From Micavibrio sp. UBA7657 (GTDB taxonomy: Bacteria > Pseudomonadota > Alphaproteobacteria > Micavibrionales > Micavibrionaceae), in contig DLHX01000008.1 of the NCBI GenBank assembly GCA_002483465.1, positions 1 to 54,482 on the forward strand: 54,482 bases of DNA, written 5' to 3'. This document shows positions 27,240 through 35,424 of the stretch, piece by piece; positions within the stretch are counted from its first letter, which is position 1, and the number at the start of each line of letters is the position of its first letter. Both the position numbers and the translations under genes were made by a program. A model generated the notes under the pieces. That model saw nothing but the letters and a program-made list of their open reading frames with translations. It searched no databases and had not been told where the DNA came from.

Positions 27240-27806
27240 ATGTCCAAACAGCAGGATAACAATCAAGACCCCTCGATCGAGGAAATTCTGGATTCCATCC
27301 GCCAGATCATTTCCGACGACGATGAAGGTGCGCCTGCGCAGGAAGCTCCTGCGCCGCCAGCTGACGACGTTATCGAGCTGACCGAAAAAGCGCCTGTAAA
27401 AGAAGAAGAAATCGTCGTGGATATGCAGGAGCTGGAAGAGGCACTGGCCGAGCCGGAACCTGCGCCGCCACCTCCGCCGCCGCCCAAACCTGAACCGAAG
27501 CCGGAGCCGAAACCAGAAGCCCCGCCAAAAGCTGCCGCGCCGGTGGACAACAACAAGGATATAACCGATGATCTCAGTGCAATTCTTACCAGAAACGCGG
27601 AGGATTCCGTCATGGGCGCATTTACAGAACTGACCAAGCGCGCGTCGATAGACAAGGGCGAGGGACATACCGTCGAGGACGTTGTCCGCGAGGAATTGAA
27701 GCCCATGCTGAAACAGTGGCTCGACAAGCACCTGCCGAGCATGGTGGAGCGCCTGCTCCAAAAGGAAATGGAGCGCATTTCCAAGCGCGTCCTGGGCGAC
27801 GAATAA
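27240..27806 (+). CDS. popZ: Polar organizing protein PopZ (DUF2497)
   Basis: PopZ self-assembles into a condensate at the cell pole, where it tethers ParB and recruits cell-cycle regulators. The 188-residue protein has the conserved N-terminal helix PSIEEILDSIRQIISDDDE (client binding). A central acidic, Pro-rich linker (about 75-105) follows, and the C-terminal oligomerisation helices are REELKPMLKQWLDKHLP and VERLLQKEMERISKR. The tolC-popZ-valS order supports the call. A perfect TTGACA occurs at 27183-27188, but no matching -10 element is seen. Confidence 0.93.
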   Translation: MSKQQDNNQDPSIEEILDSIRQIISDDDEGAPAQEAPAPPADDVIELTEKAPVKEEEIVVDMQELEEALAEPEPAPPPPPPPKPEPKPEPKPEAPPKAAAPVDNNKDITDDLSAILTRNAEDSVMGAFTELTKRASIDKGEGHTVEDVVREELKPMLKQWLDKHLPSMVERLLQKEMERISKRVLGDE

Positions 27807-27858
27807 CCACCCTTAAATCTTGCTTTATCGTTGAAAACCCTTATATTTCGGCTCTTAT

Positions 27859-27932
27859 TGTCATACCGGCGCAAGCCGGTATCGAGTAACCATTAAGCAA
27901 CCGGATCCCGGCTTCCGCCGGGATGACAGGTC
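27859..27932. repeat. Dispersed palindromic repeat, copy 1
   Basis: A 74-nt element bounded by TGTCAT...ATGACAGGT. It holds two hairpins (ACCGGCGCAAGCCGGT and ATCCCGGCTTCCGCCGGGAT) joined by a variable spacer. A second copy is at 43489-43574. The first stem differs between copies by a compensatory A-T to T-A change. It sits between popZ and valS, ending 6 nt before the valS ATG. Confidence 0.85.
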
Positions 27933-27938
27933 GGAATT

Positions 27939-30596
27939 ATGTTAGATAAAACTTTCAATCCCCAGGCCATCGAAGACAAGCATTACACAAGCTGGGAAGC
28001 CTCCGGCGCGTTCGCATGCGACCCCGCTAGCAAAGCCCAGCCTTTCACAGTGATGATGCCGCCACCCAACGTCACGGGAAGCCTGCATATGGGCCACGCC
28101 CTGAATATGACGCTGCAGGATGTTCTGACCCGCTATTACCGCATGAAGGGGCGCGACGCGCTCTGGCAACCCGGAACCGACCATGCGGGCATCGCTACGC
28201 AGATGGTGGTCGAGCGGCTTCTCGATAAAGAGGGCGTCAACCGCCGCAAGATGGGCCGGGACAAATTCCTCGAGCGTGTCTGGGCATGGAAAGCGGAATC
28301 CGGCGGCACGATTGTCACACAGCTTCGCAAACTCGGCGCGACGCCGGACTGGAAGCGCGAAAGATTTACGATGGACGAGGGGCTCTCGGAAGCCGTTCTC
28401 AAAGCCTTCGTGCAGCTCTACCGCGAAAAACTGATTTACCGCGACAAGCGTCTCGTGAACTGGGACCCGAAACTCCACACCGCCATTTCTGATCTCGAAG
28501 TTGAACAGAAGGAGCAGAAGGGCAAGATGTGGCACATCCGTTACCCGGTCGAAGGGGCGACGGAGGAATTTATTACAGTCGCGACGACCCGGCCCGAAAC
28601 AATGTTAGGTGATACGGCGGTGGCGGTTCACCCGGATGATGAACGTTACAAGCACCTCGTCGGTAAATTTGTTTCGCTGCCGCTGACCGGAAGATTGATT
28701 CCGATCATCGCCGACGAATATTCCGATCCTGAAAAAGGCAGCGGCGCGGTTAAGATCACGCCCGCGCATGATTTCAACGACTTCGAAGTCGGCAAGCGCC
28801 ATAACCTGCCGATGATCAATATTTTCGACATCAACGCGCACCTGAATGAAAACGCGCCGGAAGGTTACGTTGGCCTGGAGCGTTTCGCCGCGCGTAAGAA
28901 AATCCTCGCCGAGCTCGAGGAGATGGAACTGCTCGCGCAGATCGAGGACATCAAGCACGCCGTTCCCATCGGCGACCGCTCGGGCGAAGTGATCGAGCCG
29001 TATCTAACCGACCAATGGTATTGCGACGCCGCGACCCTCGCGAAACCGGCGATCAAGGCGGTGCAGGACGGTAAAACCAAATTCGTGCCCAAGAGCTGGG
29101 AGAATACCTATTTCGAATGGATGAAAAACATCCAACCATGGTGTATTTCGCGGCAATTATGGTGGGGCCACCAGATCCCGGCTTGGTACGGGCCGGATGG
29201 CAGCGTATTCGTCGATGAAGACGAGAAAGGCGCGCAAGAGCAAGCCGATAAACATTACGGCGAGAAAGTTAAAATAAAACGCGACGAAGACGTCCTTGAT
29301 ACGTGGTTCTCCTCGGCACTCTGGCCGTTCTCGACGCTCGGCTGGCCGGATGAAAACGCCATGAAGACGATGGGGAAATATTATCCCGGCGATGTTCTTG
29401 TTACCGGCTTTGACATTATTTTCTACTGGGTCGCGCGGATGATGATGTTCGGCATTCATTTCATGGGTGAGGTGCCGTTCAAGGATGTTTATATGCACGC
29501 GCTTGTACGCGACTCCAAGGGCCAGAAAATGTCCAAATCCAAGGGCAACGTCATGGACCCGCTGGAACTCACCGAAAAATTCGGCGCGGATGCGCTGCGC
29601 TTCACAATGATCGCGATGGCGGCGCAAGGGCGGGATATTCGTTTGTCTGAGGACCGCGTCGAAGGCTACCGCAATTTCGCGACCAAACTCTGGAACGCGA
29701 CGCGTTACTGCGAAATGAACGGCTGCCTGCCGGTCGCGGGTTTTAAACCGGAATCGGTAACCTACAATCCAAACAAATGGATCATCCATTCGATCCTTGA
29801 AACAAAGCAGGCAATCGATACCGCGATTGAAGAATATAAATTCAACGACGCGGCCGCGGCGATCTACCAGTTCGTCTGGGGCACGTTCTGCGACTGGTAT
29901 CTTGAATTCACCAAGCCTGTCCTTGCGTCGGGCGATGAAAAAGTCAAAACGGAAATCCAGCAGACGACAGGCTGGATCCTCGACCAGATTTTAACAATTC
30001 TCAATCCTCTGATGCCGTTCATCACCGAGGAGCTTTACGCTGAGATCGCGAAGCGCGGCAAGGACGACATTCTCATTTCAGCGAAATGGCCTGAATACCC
30101 GGCCAGCCTTAAGAATGACGCCGCCGCCTCTGAAATCGGCTGGATGATCCGCTGTATTTCAGACATCCGCAGCGTCCGTGCCGATATGAACGTGCCGCCC
30201 AAGGCGATGATCAAGCTGATCGTGAAAGATGCGTCTGCTGAAACAAAAAAACGTTTCGCCGCCTACGAGGAAATTCTCAAGCGCATGGGGCGGATCGAAA
30301 CGATTGAATTTTCGGATAATGTTCCGAAAGGCTCAATTCAGACTGTTCTGGATGAAGCAACTCTGGCGCTGCCAATCGCCGACATCATCGATCTCGACAA
30401 GGAACGTGAGCGCCTGCGCAAGGAGCTCACGCGCCTTGAAGGCGAAATCCAGAAAGTCGATGTTAAGCTCGGTAATGAACAGTTTGTTTCCAACGCGCCG
30501 GAAGAAATCATTCTTGAACACAAGCAGCGCAAGGAAACGGCGCAATCCACCCACCGCAAATTCAGCCAGGCGCTGAAGCAGCTCGAAGCGGTCTAA
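27939..30596 (+). CDS. valS: Valyl-tRNA synthetase
   Basis: An 885-residue class Ia synthetase. It shows the HIGH-type motif HMGH (50-53), the CP1 editing insert with the TTRPETMLGDTAVAV block, the KMSKS loop (about 529-533) and a C-terminal coiled-coil arm from about residue 815. Length is normal. ATG 27939 begins the conserved LDKTFNPQAIE segment. The dispersed repeat directly upstream probably forms its leader. Confidence 0.97.
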   Translation: MLDKTFNPQAIEDKHYTSWEASGAFACDPASKAQPFTVMMPPPNVTGSLHMGHALNMTLQDVLTRYYRMKGRDALWQPGTDHAGIATQMVVERLLDKEGVNRRKMGRDKFLERVWAWKAESGGTIVTQLRKLGATPDWKRERFTMDEGLSEAVLKAFVQLYREKLIYRDKRLVNWDPKLHTAISDLEVEQKEQKGKMWHIRYPVEGATEEFITVATTRPETMLGDTAVAVHPDDERYKHLVGKFVSLPLTGRLIPIIADEYSDPEKGSGAVKITPAHDFNDFEVGKRHNLPMINIFDINAHLNENAPEGYVGLERFAARKKILAELEEMELLAQIEDIKHAVPIGDRSGEVIEPYLTDQWYCDAATLAKPAIKAVQDGKTKFVPKSWENTYFEWMKNIQPWCISRQLWWGHQIPAWYGPDGSVFVDEDEKGAQEQADKHYGEKVKIKRDEDVLDTWFSSALWPFSTLGWPDENAMKTMGKYYPGDVLVTGFDIIFYWVARMMMFGIHFMGEVPFKDVYMHALVRDSKGQKMSKSKGNVMDPLELTEKFGADALRFTMIAMAAQGRDIRLSEDRVEGYRNFATKLWNATRYCEMNGCLPVAGFKPESVTYNPNKWIIHSILETKQAIDTAIEEYKFNDAAAAIYQFVWGTFCDWYLEFTKPVLASGDEKVKTEIQQTTGWILDQILTILNPLMPFITEELYAEIAKRGKDDILISAKWPEYPASLKNDAAASEIGWMIRCISDIRSVRADMNVPPKAMIKLIVKDASAETKKRFAAYEEILKRMGRIETIEFSDNVPKGSIQTVLDEATLALPIADIIDLDKERERLRKELTRLEGEIQKVDVKLGNEQFVSNAPEEIILEHKQRKETAQSTHRKFSQALKQLEAV

Positions 30597-30598
30597 AA

Positions 30599-30811
30599 TT
30601 AATCGAGATAATCCTGGTCTTTAAGGCGTTTGTGCTCGCCGAAATCCATTTTGACGACCATGAGAAAGCCGACCAGCAGGATCAGCACGCCGATAGTGGC
30701 TAAAATCTTGAAGAGCGCCGCGCCGAGATCAACACCCCATATGGTGAGAATGACGAGCGCTGCCCCACCAATGACGAGACCGATCAGTACAAGCAAAAGC
30801 GAACGTTGCAT
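30599..30811 (-). CDS. Small two-helix membrane protein, unknown function
   Basis: A 70-residue protein with two hydrophobic helices (about 5-27 and 33-53) and a charged C-terminal tail. It starts 2 nt after the DUF4177 gene stop, so the two form a unit. It converges on valS, 2 nt from its stop. I do not recognise the family. Confidence 0.7.
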   Translation of the reverse strand: MQRSLLLVLIGLVIGGAALVILTIWGVDLGAALFKILATIGVLILLVGFLMVVKMDFGEHKRLKDQDYLD

Positions 30812-30813
30812 GA

Positions 30814-31038
30814 TTAAACCTTTTCCCTTTCAAGAACGACCAGGAATGCTTCACGCTGAAAGAACAGCAGCATCCGTCGGAATTCTTTCTCCATCGTGAC
30901 CACGCGCCAGCCCTGCGCCGCGTTGCGGTTCAGGAATTCCGAAAAGCGCTCGGGGTCGACCTTCGAACTGCCAAGGATGAGCGATCCGAACATGCCTTCA
31001 CGGTAGAGAATGACTTTATATTCGCGGGTTTGTGTCAT
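30814..31038 (-). CDS. DUF4177-type small protein
   Basis: A 74-residue protein with the YKVILYRE start and a LNRNAAQGWRVVTME block typical of DUF4177. It has no signal or membrane segment. It lies downstream of the rpmE terminator and directly upstream of a small membrane protein gene. The role is unknown. Confidence 0.75.
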   Translation of the reverse strand: MTQTREYKVILYREGMFGSLILGSSKVDPERFSEFLNRNAAQGWRVVTMEKEFRRMLLFFQREAFLVVLEREKV

Positions 31039-31075
31039 GGACCCAAAATAGTATGCGTCCGCCGCGCGGTCCAGA

Positions 31076-31104
31076 GATAAAAAACGCCCGGCTGACCGGG
31101 CGTT
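31076..31104 (-). terminator. Rho-independent terminator of rpmE
   Basis: On the minus strand AACGCCCGG (31104-31096) pairs with CCGGGCGTT (31091-31083), with a TCAG loop and a T6-A-T tail, 25 nt past the rpmE stop. It is a strong canonical terminator. Confidence 0.85.
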
Positions 31105-31128
31105 GTTCTTTGAGACAGGGAGAAGCTA

Positions 31129-31383
31129 TTACTTCTTGTCTTCGTCTTTTTTGCCGCTGCTCGAGAGCGCGCCGAAACCGGCGAAGCGTTTTTCGAATTT
31201 CGACAGGGCGCCTTTTTCAAGGATCTTCTGCGTGCCGCCCAGCCAGGCCGGGTGGGTCAGCGGATCGATGTCGAGGCTAAGGACATCGCCTTCCTTGCCG
31301 TAGGTGCTACGGGTCTGGTAGGTCGTGCCATCCGTCATTTTGACGGTGATGGTGTGGTAATCGGGGTGGCCTTCAGCTTTCAT
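31129..31383 (-). CDS. rpmE: 50S ribosomal protein L31
   Basis: An 84-residue protein with the L31 start MKAEGHPDYHTITVKMTDG and the LDIDPLTHPAWLGG block. It lacks the zinc-binding cysteines, so it is the C-minus form, common in alphaproteobacteria. The C-terminus is Lys/Asp-rich. It is monocistronic, with a terminator, and divergent from epmA. Confidence 0.93.
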   Translation of the reverse strand: MKAEGHPDYHTITVKMTDGTTYQTRSTYGKEGDVLSLDIDPLTHPAWLGGTQKILEKGALSKFEKRFAGFGALSSSGKKDEDKK

Positions 31384-31460
31384 AGCGCTTCTTCCTTATT
31401 GAATGACGGCGTTTTTTAGCGTTAATAGGGCGGAATTGCAAGTTATTTATAAGGGTCAAA

Positions 31461-32477
31461 ATGTGGTGGCACCCCCATAAATTCGAGGAAAAAAAGCCTT
31501 ATCTGGCCGCCCGGACACGGGTTTTACGGTCTATCAGGGCCTTTTTCGACGGCGAAGGCTTCCAGGAGGTCGAAACCCCCATCCTGCAGGTCTGCCCGGT
31601 CATGGACACCCATATCCACGGATTCAAGACCGAAATCCTAAAGCCGGACCTGACCCATGAGCGGGATATGTATCTTCATACCAGCCCGGAATTCGCCATG
31701 AAAAAGCTCATGGTGGCGGGCCTGCCCAAGATCTACCAGCTCTGTCATGTCTTCAGGAACGGCGAGGGCTCGCGCCTCCACAGCCCGGAATTCACCATGC
31801 TGGAATGGTACCGTGCGCCGGGCGGTTACCGGGATATCATGGATGATTGCGTGAACCTGCTCCGGCGTGTCGCAAACGATCTTGAAATAAAAGAATACAC
31901 ATTCAGAGGAATGAAATCAGACCCGTTCTTAAACTGGAATATTATTTCAGTTTCAGAAGCATTTGAGCAATATTCAGAAATAAGGCTTCAGGACTTTTTG
32001 GATGACACGTCTGGCTTTTCGAAGGCCATAGCCGCGAAAGGAATCAGAGTGGCGGACGGCGACAGGTGGGATGATCTGTTCTTCCGGGTCATGGCCGAGA
32101 AGATCGAGCCCCATCTCGGCGTCAGCACGCCCGCCATTCTCTACGATTACCCTGTGAGCATGGCTTCGCTTGCACGCAAGAAACCGGAAGACCCGCGCTT
32201 CGCGGAACGGTTCGAAATGTATGTCTGCGGGATTGAGCTTTGCAACGCATTCGGCGAACTCGTCGATCCTATGGAACAGCGCAAAAGATTCCACGAGGAA
32301 ATCGACCTCAAGGAAAAACTCTACGGATACCGCTATCCTTTCGATGAGGATTTCCTGAAAGCGCTTGAGTACGGATTGCCTGAGAGCGGCGGCAATGCGC
32401 TCGGCGTTGATCGCCTCGTCATGCTCGCGAGCGGGGCCGACGATATCGACAAGGTTCTATGGGCCGGGAAGCCTTAA
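31461..32477 (+). CDS. epmA: Elongation factor P-lysine ligase EpmA (GenX)
   Basis: A 338-residue class II LysRS-like enzyme without an anticodon-binding domain. It ligates (R)-beta-lysine, or lysine, to EF-P. Class II motif 2 is in CHVFRNGEGSRLHSPEFTMLEWYRA. Motif 3 is at the C-terminus (ALGVDRLVMLASG). The ELCNAFGELVDPMEQ substrate block matches LysRS/EpmA. efp and a canonical epmB are not in the window. The only related gene is the divergent KamA at 17196-18722. Confidence 0.93.
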   Translation: MWWHPHKFEEKKPYLAARTRVLRSIRAFFDGEGFQEVETPILQVCPVMDTHIHGFKTEILKPDLTHERDMYLHTSPEFAMKKLMVAGLPKIYQLCHVFRNGEGSRLHSPEFTMLEWYRAPGGYRDIMDDCVNLLRRVANDLEIKEYTFRGMKSDPFLNWNIISVSEAFEQYSEIRLQDFLDDTSGFSKAIAAKGIRVADGDRWDDLFFRVMAEKIEPHLGVSTPAILYDYPVSMASLARKKPEDPRFAERFEMYVCGIELCNAFGELVDPMEQRKRFHEEIDLKEKLYGYRYPFDEDFLKALEYGLPESGGNALGVDRLVMLASGADDIDKVLWAGKP

Positions 32478-32722
32478 GAGTTTTTCGTCGAAAGCTTCGC
32501 AAAAAGATATCCGGCGACCGCACCAAACAACACGCACGCCGCGCCGGGGTCTAGGAATTCGTCGTAGGTCAGAAGAGTGATGGCCGGGATGATACTGCCG
32601 AAGGCGATGTTCTGTATGGTTTTGCCGTCGGTCTCTTTTTTATTCAGGTGGCAATAAACGAAATAGATCGGCAGCGGCAGCAATATCGCGAGGCAGAGAA
32701 CGAAGATGGCGGCTGAATACAT
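32474..32722 (-). CDS. Small membrane protein, unknown function
   Basis: An 82-residue protein with hydrophobic segments at about 3-24 and 38-75 and a short basic loop (NKKETDGK). Its stop overlaps the epmA stop on the opposite strand by 4 nt. It lies 20 nt downstream of the first aldolase gene on the same strand and may be co-transcribed with it. No family is recognised. Confidence 0.65.
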   Translation of the reverse strand: MYSAAIFVLCLAILLPLPIYFVYCHLNKKETDGKTIQNIAFGSIIPAITLLTYDEFLDPGAACVLFGAVAGYLFAKLSTKNS

Positions 32723-32742
32723 GATAATCCCTCTTCAATATT

Positions 32743-33660
32743 TTACGCAGCGCAGGCCTTGCAGGAACCATCCACGGACGCGGCATAAATTCTGTCAATG
32801 ACCTTCTGCAGCGCGGTGTTGAATTCAGCGTCGCTCTGCGAGAATTTCAGGTCGTTGCTGAGCGCGCGTGAGAAGCTGGCGATGATGCCTTCATTTTCCG
32901 ACAAGCGCTTGCAGGCTTCATCCAGCGAATAGCCGCCGGAGAGCGCGACCACTTTCAGTGTTTTCTTGTGATTGACAAGGTTGCGGTAGAAATTGGCTTC
33001 TTCCGGCAGGGTCAGCTTGAAAATGACTTTCTGGCCATCGGGCAGGGCATCAAGGTTTTTGAGAATCTCGGCTTTGAGGATTTTTTCGCACTCGGCCTTG
33101 TCGCCCGCCTTGATGTTCACTTCGGGCTCGATGATCGGGACAAGGCCGTAACCCAGAATTTGTTTCCCGACTTCGAATTGCTGTTTCACGACAGCGGCGA
33201 TTCCGGATTGCGACGCCTTGTTCACGACCGAGCGCATCTTGGTACCGAAAATCCCGGCTTCACGTGCGCGGCCCAGCAGGCCATCCAGTTTTGGCATAGG
33301 CTTCATGAGTTGAACGCCGTCATTTTCATCGGCAAGACCCTGGTCGATTTTCAGGAACGGAACGACATTCAGCTTTTCCCAGAGATATTTCGCCGTCGGC
33401 GTGCCCTTGATCGAGTCATCCATGGTTCTTTCAAACAAAATCGCGCCGAGGATTTTTTCACCGTTGAACGCAGGGGCCGTGATAATGCGCGTGCGCATCT
33501 CGTGGACTTTCGCGAACATCTCGGCTTCGCCGTTATAGGCGCTTTCAGGAACACCGTACTGGGCGAGGGCTTTGGGGGTCGAGCCGCCGCTCTGGTCGAG
33601 CGCGGCGATAAAGCCTTTGCCACCGGCAATTTTATTGAGTTGCTCGTCTCTTGCGGCCAT
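32743..33660 (-). CDS. Fructose-bisphosphate aldolase class I (copy 1)
   Basis: A 305-residue Schiff-base aldolase of the short bacterial type (Staphylococcus FdaB-like). It cleaves fructose-1,6-bisphosphate to DHAP and GAP. Conserved blocks are FIAALDQSGGSTPKAL (Asp22), NDGVQLMKPM, GIFGTKMRS, VPIIEPEVNI (acid/base Glu) and IFKLTLP (Lys215, the likely Schiff-base lysine). GGGAG 7 nt before ATG 33660 fixes the start; an upstream ATG at 33696 lies inside the hairpin. It follows a paralog by 62 nt. Confidence 0.93.
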   Translation of the reverse strand: MAARDEQLNKIAGGKGFIAALDQSGGSTPKALAQYGVPESAYNGEAEMFAKVHEMRTRIITAPAFNGEKILGAILFERTMDDSIKGTPTAKYLWEKLNVVPFLKIDQGLADENDGVQLMKPMPKLDGLLGRAREAGIFGTKMRSVVNKASQSGIAAVVKQQFEVGKQILGYGLVPIIEPEVNIKAGDKAECEKILKAEILKNLDALPDGQKVIFKLTLPEEANFYRNLVNHKKTLKVVALSGGYSLDEACKRLSENEGIIASFSRALSNDLKFSQSDAEFNTALQKVIDRIYAASVDGSCKACAA

Positions 33661-33715
33661 AAAAAATCTCCCTGATTGAGGCTTAAAATTAGCCAATCAG
33701 GGAGATTTTAACAAC
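33661..33715 (-). promoter_or_regulatory. Hairpin leader covering the ribosome site of aldolase copy 1
   Basis: The arms 33663-33677 and 33695-33709 are perfectly complementary over 15 bp. A further 4 bp (33680-33683 with 33691-33694) lie beyond a 2-nt bulge, closing a 7-nt loop. The 3' arm on the minus strand contains the Shine-Dalgarno GGGAG (33672-33668), so folding would block initiation. T6 (33666-33661) after the stem also lets it act as a terminator for aldolase copy 2, whose stop is 13 nt upstream. The leader is homologous to that of copy 2. Confidence 0.7.
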
Positions 33716-33722
33716 CTTAAAA

Positions 33723-34646
33723 TCAGGAATGTTGAAGACTGATTTTGTTGACGGAGGCATCATACATTTGGTCAAGGTTTCGCCTCAGTGTGCTATTAAA
33801 TTCCTCAGGAGTTTGCCAGACTTTCAAATCTTCCCGCATTCCACGTGAGAAGCTTGCAATCATGCCTTTATTTTCTTTTAGAAGGCGGCATGCCTCGTCC
33901 CTTGAATAACCGCCCGAAAGGGCGACATGCTTAAGTACATTCGGATGATCTACAAACCCGTTGTAGAGCCCGGATTTTTTAGGCGGTGTCAGCTTAAGCA
34001 TAACTTGCTGATCAGGCGGAAGTTTCGCAAGAGCGGTGAAAAGCTCACTGAGAAGGATCTCTTCTATCAGGTCCTTATCGACCGCTGCGATGCTCACTTC
34101 GGGCTCAATGATCGGCATCAATCCAGCTTCAATAATCCGGGCGGCAATTTCGAATTGCTGTTTTACAATACTTTCGATACCGGTAGGGGATAATTCATCA
34201 ATGACGGAACGCGTCTTGGTGCCGAAAATACCGTTCTCGTTCGCGTTGACTAAACGTTGTTCCAGACGGAGTATCGGCTTCATCAGCTGTACGCCGTTAG
34301 CTTTCGGCGCGAGGCCTTCATCAACTTTCAAAAACGGCGCAACACGCGCTTTTTTCCAAAGATAAAGCGCCGTCGGCATGCCCTCGATCGTTCTATTCAT
34401 CGTGTCTTCAAAAATAATAGCCCCGAGAACTTTTCCATCCTCGGTGTAAGCCGGGCTTACAATAACGCGCGTACGAAAGGCGTGCGTCAGGTCTAACATC
34501 TGCAGTTCGCTGCTATAACCGGTGGAGTCGATACCGTAAGCCAGCAGCGTTTTGGGCGATGACCCGCCGCTCTCATCAAAGGCAGTGATGGAGCCTTTTC
34601 CTTCACGAATTTGACGGGCTTGTTGTTCTCTGGCAGATACGCTCAT
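33723..34646 (-). CDS. Fructose-bisphosphate aldolase class I (copy 2)
   Basis: A 307-residue paralog of the downstream gene with the same blocks: ITAFDESGGSSPKTL, NGVQLMKPI, GIFGTKTRS, MPIIEPEVSI and VMLKLTPP with the likely Schiff-base Lys. All catalytic positions I can identify are kept, so both copies may be active. They clearly arose by tandem duplication and have diverged widely. AAGGAG 7 nt before ATG 34646 fixes the start. It follows a tiny ORF and a MarR-like regulator. Confidence 0.92.
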   Translation of the reverse strand: MSVSAREQQARQIREGKGSITAFDESGGSSPKTLLAYGIDSTGYSSELQMLDLTHAFRTRVIVSPAYTEDGKVLGAIIFEDTMNRTIEGMPTALYLWKKARVAPFLKVDEGLAPKANGVQLMKPILRLEQRLVNANENGIFGTKTRSVIDELSPTGIESIVKQQFEIAARIIEAGLMPIIEPEVSIAAVDKDLIEEILLSELFTALAKLPPDQQVMLKLTPPKKSGLYNGFVDHPNVLKHVALSGGYSRDEACRLLKENKGMIASFSRGMREDLKVWQTPEEFNSTLRRNLDQMYDASVNKISLQHS

Positions 34647-34705
34647 AGTTACTCTCCTTGTTGGATATGCTCTGGAAAATAGCCAACCGGAGAGATTATA
34701 GCAAC
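34647..34705 (-). promoter_or_regulatory. Hairpin leader covering the ribosome site of aldolase copy 2
   Basis: On the minus strand CTCTCC (34694-34689) pairs with GGAGAG (34657-34652), and GTTGG (34687-34683 region) pairs with CCAAC (34664-34660). The 3' arm holds the Shine-Dalgarno AAGGAG. A perfect TATAAT (34700-34695) overlaps the 5' arm. If that is the -10 box, the anti-SD arm would be present only in read-through transcripts. The first 26 nt match the copy 1 leader at 21 positions. Confidence 0.6.
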
Positions 34706-34720
34706 TGCAAAATTAGGAAA

Positions 34721-34882
34721 TTACAGGCCGAGGCCCAGGCGCAGCCCATGAACCGGACGGGCAGAAGGCGCTGCGGATGCTACAAAGCTTCCGTGCAGAT
34801 CGGGGAATGCCACGATCTCTGCGCCATGGGGGTTTTCCAGGGCGTTACGAACGGAAGTGAGATCAACATTACTCGCGAACAT
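34721..34882 (-). CDS. Tiny ORF between regulator and aldolase (53 codons)
   Basis: ATG 34882 opens a 53-codon frame ending at TAA 34723-34721. It overlaps the last 14 nt of the MarR-like gene, with AAGGA 10 nt upstream, which suggests translational coupling. The product has a plausible composition (VRNALENPHGAEIVAFPDLH and a GLRLGLGL end) and matches no family I know. It could be a leader peptide or a small regulator for the aldolases. Confidence 0.45.
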   Translation of the reverse strand: MFASNVDLTSVRNALENPHGAEIVAFPDLHGSFVASAAPSARPVHGLRLGLGL

Positions 34883-35402
34883 CTTTTACCAGTCCTTCTT
34901 TAAGCAGATCATTGAACGCGCGGTTTTCAGTCGAGGCCGCCCCCTCGTAAAGCCGATCCAGAACCTGCTGCTTCGTCGCGCCTTTTGTTTCCTCAAGGAT
35001 CGCGATGATTTTAGCATCACGCAACGTGGGTTTTTCCATCTTCATGACGCGGATGAATTTCTCGATAAAACGCTTCAAAGCATCGTGGCTGCTATCGAAA
35101 TAGGCGAGGGCGTCATCAAGGCCCTTCTTCGAATAGCCACATGTCTGCAGTTTGACGGCACGGGCGTCGGAAGGATTTTCCTGGCGCATGATGCAGCCGT
35201 AATTAAAGAGCCATTCAATTTCGCGGGTCAGGGCGGATTTATGGATGCCGAGGCGCTCCATGATGCCGGTTTGAGTTGTGCCGGGATATTGATCGATATC
35301 GGCGAGAATCAGGGTTCTGCGGAGCGAGGAAGAGGGCTCGTTGCCGAGGGCTTCTACAAGGTGGTCGATGATGATGCAGATCTTTTGATCTGTCGTTGTC
35401 AT
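34869..35402 (-). CDS. MarR-like winged-helix regulator
   Basis: A 177-residue protein with a MarR-type winged helix (about residues 30-110). The recognition helix region is TQTGIMERLGIHKSALTREIEWL, followed by a wing with ENPSDARAVKL. A second helical part contains TLRDAKIIAILEETKGATKQQVLDRL. Starts at 35465 and 35438 are possible. I chose ATG 35402, because a palindromic operator candidate lies just upstream. It is the first gene before the two aldolases on the same strand, so control of sugar metabolism is a reasonable guess. Confidence 0.72.
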   Translation of the reverse strand: MTTTDQKICIIIDHLVEALGNEPSSSLRRTLILADIDQYPGTTQTGIMERLGIHKSALTREIEWLFNYGCIMRQENPSDARAVKLQTCGYSKKGLDDALAYFDSSHDALKRFIEKFIRVMKMEKPTLRDAKIIAILEETKGATKQQVLDRLYEGAASTENRAFNDLLKEGLVKDVRE

Positions 35403-35424
35403 CGCCCTCTTAGCCGAATTTCTG

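Noticed and set aside
34658..34903. Plus-strand frame of 81 codons beside the aldolase leader
   Set aside because: It crosses the hairpin and overlaps both the MarR-like gene end and the tiny minus-strand ORF; its Arg/Cys-rich product looks like a shadow.
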